64,000 bases of DNA from Marinicella rhabdoformis (GTDB taxonomy: Bacteria > Pseudomonadota > Gammaproteobacteria > Xanthomonadales > Marinicellaceae): assembly GCF_009671245.1 (NCBI RefSeq), contig NZ_VTFS01000001.1, positions 62,372-126,371 on the forward strand, given 5' to 3'. Both the position numbers and the translations under genes were made by a program. Under the pieces are notes generated by a model. The model saw only the letters and a program-made list of their open reading frames with translations, was not told the origin of the DNA and did no database searches. This document shows positions 29,334 to 37,373 of this stretch, in pieces. Positions within the stretch are counted from its first letter, which is position 1; the number at the start of each line of letters is the position of its first letter.

Positions 29334-29669
29334 CTAATACTCCCAATCCTCATGTGCCAGTGGTGATCTATTCAAAAGATCTCGGCGTGATTTCCAATCT
29401 GGCATGAGGTCATTCAATATCTTTTTGAATCGCTCATTGTGGTTGCGCTCATGGAGGGGAATCAATTCATGGACAAAGAGGTATTCCTGGCAATCAAGGG
29501 GCTTCTTGGCAAGCTCTAGATTGAGCCTGATGCTGCCTGTTTCGGTATTGACAGGCATTAGTGGGATAGTAACCAGTTGATTTTTTATTTTTTGTGAATT
29601 GTGGGGATTGAAATCAGAACATAGCATTGGCATATTAATTTGACAGTTTAGTTTTGCTTGATGATTCAT
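29334..29669 (-). pseudogene. Broken M48/YgjP-like metallopeptidase remnant
   Basis: The last ~67 residues of this frame match the C-terminal end of the YgjP/DUF45 (M48-related) peptidases that often sit beside type I restriction genes: SIRLNLELAKKP, VHELIPLHERNHNERF, PDWKSRRDLLN and LAHEDWEY. The family's zinc motif H-E-x-x-H reads HELIP here, so the second zinc ligand is lost. The N-terminal ~40 residues do not look like the family, and the usual upstream domain is absent. It is therefore a truncated, catalytically dead remnant, abutting the start of the AAA ATPase gene. Confidence 0.8.
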
Positions 29670-29763
29670 TCAGTTTTTATAGTTTTAGACACATTAAAGA
29701 GCAATAATTTCTGTACAATATAAAACTTAATTATAACAAAGCAAATGTTTAATAATATTAATT

Positions 29764-30534
29764 ATGTCTATTAATCCAAAATTACATGAGGGGTTTACAA
29801 AATTTTTTGAGAACCCATCAAGAACTGCACTGCGCGAGTTATTAAAAAATGAAGTGGGTGAGCTCGACAATTTAGACTTCAAAGAAACATATCCTGAAAA
29901 AAGTAAACTAGCTAAGCATTTATTAGCGATGTCCAACTCTGGAGGCGGGATACTTGTGATTGGAGTTAAAGATGGTGACACACCTGAGTCAAAAGGTATA
30001 GAAAGAATTATTGATAAGTCAGACTTGAATAATATCTTGACACCATTTCTTCCTGATGGATTAGTATACGAAGTATTGGATTTTCCTTTTAAATCCTCTG
30101 AGTATGGTGCATTAGTTGGAAAAACATTTCAAGTAATTCTAGTTGACGATCTTGCTGAACAAATTCCATTTTTAAGTTTAAAAGCTGGAACAAATATTAA
30201 GTTGAATACATTATACATAAGAAGGAAAACTCAGTCTACTGAGGCTAATCATAATGAGTTTAATAAAGTAATTAATCGAAGAATAGATAGCGGCCACTCA
30301 TCAACGTCAATTGACAACTTAGAAGAAGATTTAAGGCATTTAAAAATGCTTTATAACTCTATTAATAAAACAAGTTCAGATCATCAATTTGCTGAGACAT
30401 TTAGCACAATTGCAAGGCAAATAGGAATGTTCTCAAAAGACAACCCTGATTACCCAAATGAAAATTTCAATGAATTCATTGCTGAAGCAATTAGAAAAAA
30501 GAAAATAAAAATTTGCAAATTATTAGGCATATGA
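29764..30534 (+). CDS. AlbA_2 (Schlafen-type) putative DNA/RNA-binding protein
   Basis: The 256-residue protein has an AlbA_2 domain at residues ~22-150: LDFKETYPEKSKLAKHLLAM, then SNSGGGILVIGVKDGD, the core of the family, with YIRRKTQSTEANHNEF closing it. The C-terminus is helical. Bacterial AlbA_2 proteins are often annotated as ATP-binding or transcriptional regulators and are common in defence islands. This is the only plus-strand gene of the island and is divergent from the peptidase remnant. Its target is unknown. Confidence 0.8.
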   Translation: MSINPKLHEGFTKFFENPSRTALRELLKNEVGELDNLDFKETYPEKSKLAKHLLAMSNSGGGILVIGVKDGDTPESKGIERIIDKSDLNNILTPFLPDGLVYEVLDFPFKSSEYGALVGKTFQVILVDDLAEQIPFLSLKAGTNIKLNTLYIRRKTQSTEANHNEFNKVINRRIDSGHSSTSIDNLEEDLRHLKMLYNSINKTSSDHQFAETFSTIARQIGMFSKDNPDYPNENFNEFIAEAIRKKKIKICKLLGI

Positions 30535-30632
30535 AAAAGTTAAGGGACCACCACCCATTAGATGTTCACAATCGCAAATTACCATAACTTTATAAGATTT
30601 TTGAAACTGATTACAGAGGTGTTATTGACGGT

Positions 30633-31050
30633 GGGAATTATAAATTTACGTCCTTGTATTTTCGCCTACATGGATGTAGGTGTGCAGAACAGGCAATGAA
30701 ATTATTGTGGTTTTGCCGGAGGTAAAGAAGCGTTCATGTAATGCCGTAGTTCGTGTGAACACGGATGTGGAAGCTGCCCGCCTTCGGCGTTCAAAAAGGC
30801 TGTCCTGCTCATCTGAATTTTAATTCAGTCAATTAATGCAGTTCGATGTGGTCGCTTTCACTGAGTGTTCTTTTCAGTGAAAAAAGACCCAAGAACTCAC
30901 TAGTGATTAGTCGAACCCACTTTGTACGAGTTCGATTCTAATCGCCGTCTCCACCAATAAAAAAGGGCTGCCTATTGGCAATACAATCATTTGAATAATT
31001 AAACTATATCAGGAATGGATTTTCTGAAGTTAATGATTTGGATTCTAGGC
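30633..31050 (+). repeat. Tandem repeat unit 1, ending in an inverted ssrA 3'-end copy
   Basis: The unit starts GGGAATTATAAATTTACGTC. It contains a CCTACAT/ATGTAGG hairpin, the palindrome CTGAATTTTAATTCAG, and a TTCACTGA/TCAGTGAA inverted repeat. At 30931-30956 it carries TTCGATTC followed by an insertion and CGCCGTCTCCACCA, like the ssrA 3' end in the opposite orientation, then AAAAAAGGGCTGCC. It is 418 bp long and has no coding frame of note. Confidence 0.85.
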
Positions 31051-31370
31051 GGGAATTATAAATTTACGTCCTTGTAAATTTACCCTTCGGGTCGTACTTC
31101 GTACGTTCATTTTGGCTGTCCTGCTCATCTGAATTTTAATTCAGTCAATTAATGCAGTTCGAAGTGGTCGCTTTTAATGTTTGTCTTTTTAATCAGTAAA
31201 AAAAAGACCCAAGAACTCACTTATGATTAGTCGAACCCACTTTGTACGGGTTCGATTCTAATCGCCGTCTCCACCAATAAAAAAGGGCTGCCTATTGGCA
31301 ATACAATCATTTGAAAAATTAAACTATATCAGGAATGGATTTTCTGAAGTTAATGATTTGGATTCTAGGC
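31051..31370 (+). repeat. Tandem repeat unit 2, ending in an inverted ssrA 3'-end copy
   Basis: Begins with the same GGGAATTATAAATTTACGTC as unit 1 and is nearly identical to it over most of its 320 bp, but lacks a ~100-bp internal segment. GGGTTCGATTC, TAAT and CGCCGTCTCCACCA (about 31248-31276) reproduce the T-loop and acceptor end of tmRNA with a short insertion. Confidence 0.85.
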
Positions 31371-31547
31371 GGGAATTATAAATTTACGTCCTTGTATTTT
31401 CGCCTACATGGATGTAGGTGTGTAGCGATAGCAGGACGCGGTAGCTGCCCCCTTCGGGTCGTACTTCGTGCGTTCAAAAAGTCTTCCTGACTTTTTAGTC
31501 GAACCCCGCTTCGCGGTGGGTTCTCATGATACCGCCGTCTCCGCCAC
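31371..31547 (+). repeat. Tandem repeat unit 3, truncated, abutting the ssrA terminator
   Basis: Starts with the same block as units 1 and 2, including the CCTACAT/ATGTAGG hairpin. It then diverges and ends in GGTTC, a degenerate loop, and CCGCCGTCTCCGCCA. This end pairs with the genuine ssrA 3' end to form a long inverted repeat. Confidence 0.8.
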
Positions 31548-31549
31548 CC

Positions 31550-31586
31550 AAAAAAAAAGCCACCTGATAAGGTAGCTTTTTTTGGG
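31550..31586 (-). terminator. Terminator of ssrA, nested in a long inverted repeat
   Basis: On the minus strand AAAAAAAGCTACC, loop TTATCA and GGTGGC with a T-run follow the CCA end of tmRNA. The flanks (31532-31549 and 31584-31602) also pair, extending the palindrome to about 31-33 bp per arm. Confidence 0.88.
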
Positions 31587-31600
31587 TGGTGGAGACGGCG
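31587..31600 (-). other. Putative proximal attachment site at the ssrA 3' end
   Basis: TGGTGGAGACGGCG is a 14-bp direct repeat of 22814-22827. The pair brackets the 8.8-kb AT-rich defence island. Confidence 0.65.
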
Positions 31601-31940
31601 GGAATCGAACCCGCGTCCGCAAATCCTCTGCTTGAGGCTCTACATGCTTAGTTTAGGCTTTTAATCTTATGCGTTACACTCCGCCTAACAGGATGGCAAC
31701 GCACCAGCTCAGATTTGATTTAACCCTTGGCGTCTAAACAGCACAAAGAGCGATCTTGCTAGTTATGACGGACAATTTACTCACGCAAGCTTGGGTAAGT
31801 GTCCGTTTAGCTTATGCAGCTAAAGCGTAGTTATCGTCGTTTGCAACTATAACTTTTGACATTCGAGTTTTACGAGGTATGTGTCTCCCTCGGCATGCAC
31901 CTACAAGTTTCGTAACCCACGTCGAAGCCAGGTCGTCCCC
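31587..31940 (-). ncRNA. ssrA: Transfer-messenger RNA (tmRNA), one-piece
   Basis: The 354-nt RNA rescues stalled ribosomes with SmpB. Its 5' end GGGGACG pairs with CGUCUCC before the ACCA end, giving the alanyl acceptor stem. The 5' part GACCTGGCTTCGACGTGG and the 3' T-arm GCGGGTTCGATTCCCGC are standard. The tag frame runs at 31844-31812 and reads GCA AAC GAC GAT AAC TAC GCT TTA GCT GCA TAA, giving the proteolysis tag ANDDNYALAA. A TATAAC-like -10 element lies 8 bases before the 5' end. The acceptor end doubles as an integration site for the defence island. Confidence 0.97.
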
Positions 31941-31944
31941 TTGT

Positions 31945-32315
31945 ATCGTTATAAAAATATGAGGTGAAATTTCATAAATTCAAGAGATAGAATCTTAACA
32001 CCAATTCTTTTTTTAACAACATAATTTTTATTCCGCAAATTTGTGACAAGTAAAAGTTATGGTCAATCAAAGAATCAGCTAAAAAAGGCACGTGACACAG
32101 ATTTGTCACATATGTGTCACAGGACAGTATTAACCGATAAATCTAGAAAGTGAGCAATAGTCAAATTGGCAAGCTAATTAATCATAGTTCTCAACAATAC
32201 AACTCAGCGCTAATAGTTGATATAACTGACTTTAAAGAGTTTATATTAATAAATGACTTGGATCCCAAATTGAATTGATGGTGACGATTGCTTTTGATTT
32301 TAGAATTGAGGAGTG
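31945..32315. other. AT-rich spacer between ssrA and its partial copy
   Basis: No open frame or RNA structure stands out in these ~370 bp. It holds the ssrA promoter region (TATAAC at about 31949-31954 on the minus strand) and a TGTGACA/TGTCACA-type repeated motif near 32092-32122 (GTGACACAGATTTGTCACA, then TGTGTCAC). Confidence 0.5.
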
Positions 32316-32445
32316 TGCAGCTAAAGCGTAGTTATCGTCGTTTGCAACTATAACTTTTGGCATTCGAGTTTTACGAGGTATGTGTCTCCCTCGGCATGCA
32401 CCTACAAGTTTCGTAACCCACGTCGAAGCCAGGTCGTCCCCTTGT
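32316..32445 (-). pseudogene. ssrA: Partial duplicate of the ssrA 5' third, with the tag frame
   Basis: These 130 bp match 31815-31944 with a single difference (position 32360 versus 31859). The copy includes the tmRNA 5' end, the pseudoknot 1 region and all ten tag codons, but ends exactly at the last alanine codon before the TAA. The frame then runs on for about 16 more codons, so a 99-codon frame at 32241-32540 carries an internal ANDDNYALAA. The 3' half needed for aminoacylation is missing. Confidence 0.93.
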
Positions 32446-32567
32446 TTTGTATTCAATGATATGGTGTCTTGGACAAAAATATCAAGGTCGTGTATTGTAG
32501 CATTGAGTTGATACATAACAAGCAATATAAATGTAATCAATTGAGTTTTATTTGCTTCAGTTTAATG

Positions 32568-33095
32568 CTACTCGTCTTTGATGAGCGTGCAATAATAGCG
32601 GCTGATGATGGTTTCTATTGCTGGTATATCGGATTTTTTATAGGCATATAAGTAGTAATCTTGATACCAGCGGTCGTCTTTCCAATGATAAATACCGTCG
32701 GCATTGTCGCCTGATTTAATGTGTGAAATCAGTTTTTGACTGGTGAGTGTATCTTCCAATTCTTTATAGATCTCAGGTTGAGGCAAACGGATTTGGACTT
32801 TTATTTCACCACGAATGGGTTTGTTTTCTAGTGCAATTTTCGCGGCCTTTTTGGCAGAAACCTCAGTTATTATGATGTCTAAACTTTCCAGTACAGTTTT
32901 GAATTTTTTCAATTTTGCCTTTGTCACATAAACCACCTGCGGTGCCATCAATTGTAAATCCATCACAAGATCACGCGCCGCTGACCAAGAGTCAAAAGCA
33001 CCATGTTCTTTTAATGCATACATCACCGGAACCAAGGCCATAGGCTGAGATTTGGGCTCAAGCGTCAAAGGTATTTTTTCAATCTGTTCAGGCAT
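32568..33095 (-). CDS. Hypothetical protein
   Basis: The 175-residue soluble protein is not recognised. It starts MPEQIEKIPLTLEPK. Two similar alpha/beta segments can be seen (residues ~20-70 with VMYALKEHGAFDSWSAARDL, and ~70-110), followed by a Tyr-rich end (DDRWYQDYYLYAYKK). The length and residue composition suggest a real gene, with no membrane segment or signal. It lies beside the tmRNA duplication and is divergent from pip. Confidence 0.6.
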   Translation of the reverse strand: MPEQIEKIPLTLEPKSQPMALVPVMYALKEHGAFDSWSAARDLVMDLQLMAPQVVYVTKAKLKKFKTVLESLDIIITEVSAKKAAKIALENKPIRGEIKVQIRLPQPEIYKELEDTLTSQKLISHIKSGDNADGIYHWKDDRWYQDYYLYAYKKSDIPAIETIISRYYCTLIKDE

Positions 33096-33531
33096 ATTTC
33101 AAAATCAGCTTTTTCATTTAAGTTTGCTTTCATTTAAATTAATTTTCATTTAATTTTATGGGTCATATTGCAAAGGCTTTGAAGCGGCTTGGTTTGTTAA
33201 TTACCTTATCAAGCGCACCCAGCGCCAAAGATTCAGTATATCAGCCAATGATTGGTGAAGCCATCAAGAACATGACGCCATAATGCCTGATGGCATGGGT
33301 TTTACCTAAATACTTGGGCCAAACACGGCGAGTAAAATTAATATGATGATCGGCATGACTGAGATTTAACTACTTTGGATTGATGCGGTCAAGTGCCATT
33401 TACCAGACCCAATTGTTCAATTTGTCTTATCGGTAAATTTGATTGTTGTGGCACAGCGTACATCTGTTCATTATAATTAGCAAAAGCAAGATTAATCCAC
33501 ACTAATTGCCAACACACAGCTAAAGACAAAC
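33096..33531. other. Spacer of 436 bp upstream of pip, with a small ORF
   Basis: The stretch begins with repeats of TTTCATTTAA. A 41-codon frame at 33158-33283 (start MGHIAKALKRLGLLITLSS) has no visible ribosome site and may be a gene remnant. No clear promoter, terminator or RNA element was found. Confidence 0.4.
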
Positions 33532-34503
33532 ATGACCAAAACACTGTACCCTAACATCGAACCCAATCAGTTATTTCACTTGACCGTTTCTGACAGTTTC
33601 GATTCTGTCAGGCACGAGATTTATGTAGAAACTTGCGGTAACCCAGATGGTGTGCCAGTGGTTTTTGTTCATGGTGGACCAGGAGCTGGCTGTGGTTTAG
33701 ATGACCGTTGTTTTTTCAACCCTGAAAAATACCACATCATTTTGTTTGATCAGCGTGGTTGTGGCCGCTCTAAACCTTTAGGAAACATTGTTGAGAACAC
33801 GACACAACATTTAGTCCAAGACATGGAGGCCATTCGTGAACATTTGAACATAGATCGCTGGGTGGTGTTTGGTGGTTCTTGGGGTTCGACTTTGAGTTTG
33901 GTCTATGCGCAAACACACAGGGACAAAGTTTTGGGCTTGATTGTGCGTGGTGTGTTCTTTGGTACGCCAGCGGAGAACAAATGGTTGTGGCAGGAAGGCT
34001 TGAGTCGTTTTAATCCAGAAGCTTATGCGCGCTACAGTGGTTTAGTGCCTGAAGCCAAGCAGCATGAAATTTTAAAGCATTATTATCAAATGATGACCAG
34101 TGGCGATGACGCCGCTCGAAATCTGGCGGCTTTTGAAATGATGCGCTGGGAAGAACATGGTTTTACCATGCAGGACAACGAGATACCTGAAGACATGGAA
34201 GCTGCCATGGAAAATGACGGTTGGCACCAAGGCATGTTAGAGGCCCACTTTTGCGTGCACAATTGTTTCATTGAAGACCAACCCATTGCAGATAACTTGT
34301 CGGTTCTTGAAGGCATGCCTGTGTACATTGTCAATGGTCGATACGATATGTTGACACCGCCTGCCAAAGCGTATCAACTGCACCAAGCCCTGCCTGACTC
34401 GCATTTGGCCATTGTTGATCGTGCCGGTCATGCTTCGAAAGAACCTGATATGGTGAATGCCTTGGTCAGTGCCACTGATTCGATGTTACAAAAGTTATCT
34501 TAA
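33532..34503 (+). CDS. pip: Prolyl aminopeptidase
   Basis: The 323-residue alpha/beta hydrolase releases N-terminal proline from peptides in the cytoplasm. It has the oxyanion segment VFVHGGPGAGCG, the FDQRGCGRS motif and the nucleophile elbow GGSWGSTLSLVYAQ, all typical of Pip (S33 family). The acid and histidine are in NGRYDMLTPP and DRAGHASKEP. Length is standard. It is followed 30 bp later by the acyltransferase gene on the same strand. Confidence 0.94.
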   Translation: MTKTLYPNIEPNQLFHLTVSDSFDSVRHEIYVETCGNPDGVPVVFVHGGPGAGCGLDDRCFFNPEKYHIILFDQRGCGRSKPLGNIVENTTQHLVQDMEAIREHLNIDRWVVFGGSWGSTLSLVYAQTHRDKVLGLIVRGVFFGTPAENKWLWQEGLSRFNPEAYARYSGLVPEAKQHEILKHYYQMMTSGDDAARNLAAFEMMRWEEHGFTMQDNEIPEDMEAAMENDGWHQGMLEAHFCVHNCFIEDQPIADNLSVLEGMPVYIVNGRYDMLTPPAKAYQLHQALPDSHLAIVDRAGHASKEPDMVNALVSATDSMLQKLS

Positions 34504-34533
34504 GTTTCCACTTTCAAGTGATAAAATAGCGAC

Positions 34534-35571
34534 ATGAGCAAAAAGAATTTACAAATACGCGACAAGACCATTTTTGATGGCTTCATTGTGAAATACATTT
34601 TAAAGCTGTTCTTTAAAGTTTGGTTCAAACTGGCAGGCTGGAAGCCCATCAAATCTGACTATGAAGGTGCTGGCATCACCATAGCCGCGCCACACACCTC
34701 AAACTGGGATGTCTTTTATGCCATGGGTGCTGCGGTTTTATTTGATATTAAAATCTATTTCACCATCAAGGAAAGCTGGTGTCGCATTCCAGTCATTGGT
34801 CGCTTGATGATGTGGATGGGCTCCATTCCAATCAACCGCTCAGGTTCTCAGGGGCAAATTGACAAGATCAAGCGTTTTGTCGACAAGCACAAAGGCCGCC
34901 AAATTTTCTTCCTCTTCACCCCAGAAGGTACACGAGGCAAAGTCGAAAAGTGGAAAACAGGTTTTTACCATGTCGCTGATGGTTGTGATTTACCTATTTT
35001 CCTCGCCAAAGTCGATTTCAAGAACAAAGAATCAGGCGTGTTTCACACCTATAAATTAACCGGTAACAAAGAAGAAGACATACGCTCCATCCAAGAATCT
35101 TATAAAAAAATTCATGGTAAGTTCCCCGAATTACAGTTCCCAGAATACACCGGTCCCATGCCTGAATTATCAGACATGGAAGCCAAAATACTCAAAGCTG
35201 TTTATTCGGCCAAAGGTGTCGCCACACGCCTGGATATTTCCGCCAAACTGAACATTGCTGCCAAGTTAGATCAAGCATCAAAAGGCTTAAAATCAAGGAT
35301 TGTTCGCACATCACAAATGGCCAAAGACGCCAAGCATGATTTGGGTGCCAAGCTAGACATAGCTGGAAAAATACAAGCCAACAAACTCAAAGCCCAAGAA
35401 TTATCAACTGCCATGCTGGAATTTCTGGTTGAAAAAGGGGTGCTTGAAAAAACTGAAAATGAAAAAACTGAAAATGCAAAAACAGAAGGCAGCCATGACT
35501 CAGAACCACATTACAAACTCACTTTCGCTGGCAGAGGCTGTCTATTGCACTTGTACCCGGCTTTGCATTAA
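34534..35571 (+). CDS. PlsC-family acyltransferase with C-terminal extension
   Basis: The 345-residue protein has the lysophospholipid acyltransferase motifs H-x4-D in APHTSNWDVFYAMG, IPINRSGSQG, and EGTR in FTPEGTRGKVEKWKTGFYHVA, all within the first ~215 residues. It should acylate a glycerophospholipid or a similar acceptor at the inner membrane. After residue ~215 comes an Ala/Lys-rich extension. Its edges (MEAKILKAVYSAKGVATRLD and HYKLTFAGRGCLLHLYP) resemble a split winged-helix domain. The extension holds EKTEN pentads encoded by a 15-nt repeat (35446-35490). Confidence 0.82.
   Translation: MSKKNLQIRDKTIFDGFIVKYILKLFFKVWFKLAGWKPIKSDYEGAGITIAAPHTSNWDVFYAMGAAVLFDIKIYFTIKESWCRIPVIGRLMMWMGSIPINRSGSQGQIDKIKRFVDKHKGRQIFFLFTPEGTRGKVEKWKTGFYHVADGCDLPIFLAKVDFKNKESGVFHTYKLTGNKEEDIRSIQESYKKIHGKFPELQFPEYTGPMPELSDMEAKILKAVYSAKGVATRLDISAKLNIAAKLDQASKGLKSRIVRTSQMAKDAKHDLGAKLDIAGKIQANKLKAQELSTAMLEFLVEKGVLEKTENEKTENAKTEGSHDSEPHYKLTFAGRGCLLHLYPALH
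35446..35490 (+). repeat. 15-nt in-frame tandem repeat in the acyltransferase gene
   Basis: GAAAAAACTGAAAAT occurs twice in a row and is followed by a degenerate third copy. It encodes EKTEN, EKTEN and AKTEG. Confidence 0.82.
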
Positions 35572-35723
35572 CTCACCACATGATAGCCAAGCACCTACAA
35601 CAAATGATGGTGGCTGATACGCGTTATACCTAGGCCAAATTTAACAAGTTAAACTGAGCCTTTAGGGTATTGACTGAAAATTTCGCAGGACAATAAATTA
35701 AAGACTGGCGTGAACCCATTTCA

Positions 35724-37019
35724 TCACCACAGGTGCTTTTGTACCTCTTCAGCCAGTGATTTTGGCATGTTATGTGTTGTGGCCAAGTTTTTGAATTCAG
35801 AAATGGCCTCTGCCACTTCATCAATGATTTGAGTGAATACTTTCTGATCAACCGTTTTGAAACTGTTTTTGGCCACCTGGAGTAAATCTGCTTTTGTGTG
35901 ACCTTTTCTTTTACCCGCCGCGCTCATCCAATGCTGATTAACCCAAGGGTTATTCGGCGCGTAACAATAAGCCACATCGTATGCCGGAGAAAGTCGCCAA
36001 CGACCGTCTTTGAGCATGAAAGCGAAGTTTTTTGAGTGGTCATCATTGTTCATGGCCATGATGTTAAAGCACATGCGTTTGTAAATTTGTAGCGCGTCGG
36101 CTTTGGGCAGTTTTAATTGCCTGGCGACTTGGAAGAGTTCTTCATAAGAAAAAGAACCCGGTGTTTGGTAATCAACATGGGCGATGGCCGTAAGTGTTTG
36201 GACGTGAATTTTTTGATTACCCACGCGGTCAAATCGTTTGGTTAAAAAGTGACGTCGACTGCCCTCTTCTAACAAGTGACAAGGCATCATATCGATACCG
36301 CATTGTTGCGCCATCAGATAGTACACATATTCGCAAACACCATAACCTTGTGGATCACCAAAGGTTTCTTCGTTCTGGTTGGTCTCGGTCACTCCATCGA
36401 ACTTCATTAAATAATGTTCAAAGCCTTTGGGCAAATCAACTTGACCACTGACGGCCTGTGAAAAATCAGAATTGAAGCCCAATACGGCTTTGGGTCTGGC
36501 ACCACCAGCACTTGTGCCTACGGCTATCAATGGCTTAAGCGCATCAGGGTTGCTGCCCACACTGACATTAACATCGCTTCTGCTGTGCACCACATCTTGT
36601 GCCAATTGACGCAATTCATCAATTTCAATCTGGTGCTTCTCAGTCAACACACTGGATTCAATTTGTGGCCTGTATTCCAAAGCCCCCATTCCTCGGGTGC
36701 CTGTATACTGTAAGCGTTCCAGTGGGGTTATGGCTTTGGTCCGTCCCATCCTGATCATCCACTGATTCAATATGGAGTTACCGAATCGATCAGGTAAAGA
36801 ATCAGCCACCATGCCAGGCAAACCAAAGAACGTTTTGGGATTGATGTGTCTGAAACTGTAGATTTCACCCGCTTTAACCGGCATAGTTATCGGGGCCAAC
36901 TCAACACCCTGGCCCACAAATTCAGGGGTGTACTCTAAAAAGCCATAGAGCTTTTCATCATCATAACCCAGCGAAGCGACATGCTGTCCCAGGTAGCTAA
37001 TCTTGCAATAATCAATCAC
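35724..37019 (-). CDS. hipA: HipA-family serine/threonine kinase toxin
   Basis: The 431-residue protein has the HipA N-terminal subdomain (FGLPGMVADSLPDRFGN) and kinase core. Residues GGARPKAVLGF form the Gly-rich substrate/ATP loop, and MAMNNDDHSKNFAFML gives the catalytic D-x-x-x-x-N. LSPAYDVAY corresponds to the metal-binding position. HipA toxins phosphorylate aminoacyl-tRNA synthetases such as GltX and induce dormancy. It starts with a GTG that overlaps the TGA of hipB (GTGA), the usual coupling of the antitoxin-toxin pair. Confidence 0.92.
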   Translation of the reverse strand: MIDYCKISYLGQHVASLGYDDEKLYGFLEYTPEFVGQGVELAPITMPVKAGEIYSFRHINPKTFFGLPGMVADSLPDRFGNSILNQWMIRMGRTKAITPLERLQYTGTRGMGALEYRPQIESSVLTEKHQIEIDELRQLAQDVVHSRSDVNVSVGSNPDALKPLIAVGTSAGGARPKAVLGFNSDFSQAVSGQVDLPKGFEHYLMKFDGVTETNQNEETFGDPQGYGVCEYVYYLMAQQCGIDMMPCHLLEEGSRRHFLTKRFDRVGNQKIHVQTLTAIAHVDYQTPGSFSYEELFQVARQLKLPKADALQIYKRMCFNIMAMNNDDHSKNFAFMLKDGRWRLSPAYDVAYCYAPNNPWVNQHWMSAAGKRKGHTKADLLQVAKNSFKTVDQKVFTQIIDEVAEAISEFKNLATTHNMPKSLAEEVQKHLW

Positions 37020-37345
37020 CAGTCTGGGCTCTCATCGCTACTATCAGGCTCCCCTTTTTTTCTCGCCCGCATTTTTTTACTGCCGTGCTTGGTCATTTGA
37101 ACAGGAGATGGTAGTGGTTCAGGAAATAGGTTTTCAAGCAAATCATCAGCGCCCAGAGGAATCAAAATAGCCACAAAAGTTTTTAAATGGCACTCACCTT
37201 TTTCGGCACCCTTAATGGCTTTAACAGACAAACCACTCATGTCCGCCAATTCTTGTTGTGTGATGTTTTGCTTTAACCTCAAGTCTTTCAACCGAGAAGC
37301 CAACAAATCGATCAAGTACGCAGTTCTTTCACTCATACCATGCAT
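37016..37345 (-). CDS. hipB: HipB-family helix-turn-helix antitoxin
   Basis: The 109-residue Cro/C1-type protein has its helix-turn-helix at residues ~16-60 (LRLKQNITQQELADMSGL, then SVKAIKGAEKGE). The C-terminal tail is highly basic and disordered. It neutralises HipA and represses the operon. The start could be the first ATG or the one three codons later; no clear ribosome site separates them. A likely operator (37374-37410) lies immediately upstream. Confidence 0.9.
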   Translation of the reverse strand: MHGMSERTAYLIDLLASRLKDLRLKQNITQQELADMSGLSVKAIKGAEKGECHLKTFVAILIPLGADDLLENLFPEPLPSPVQMTKHGSKKMRARKKGEPDSSDESPDW

Positions 37346-37373
37346 TATACATTAATTTTTAATAATACCAAAA

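Noticed and set aside
22929-30534. Prophage
   Set aside because: No integrase, capsid, tail, lysis or replication gene is present; the content is only defence genes.
30633-31547. CRISPR-like array
   Set aside because: The repeats are 320-418 bp long, only two and a half copies, with no short repeat/spacer alternation and no cas genes.
30931-32445. Two-piece (permuted) tmRNA made from the 5' copy and the CCA-ending repeat ends
   Set aside because: The pieces are on opposite strands, the T-stems are broken, and a complete one-piece ssrA lies between them.
32241-32540. A 99-codon minus-strand ORF
   Set aside because: Most of it is the partial tmRNA copy. It has no family resemblance apart from the tag, so it is reported as a duplicate, not as a gene.
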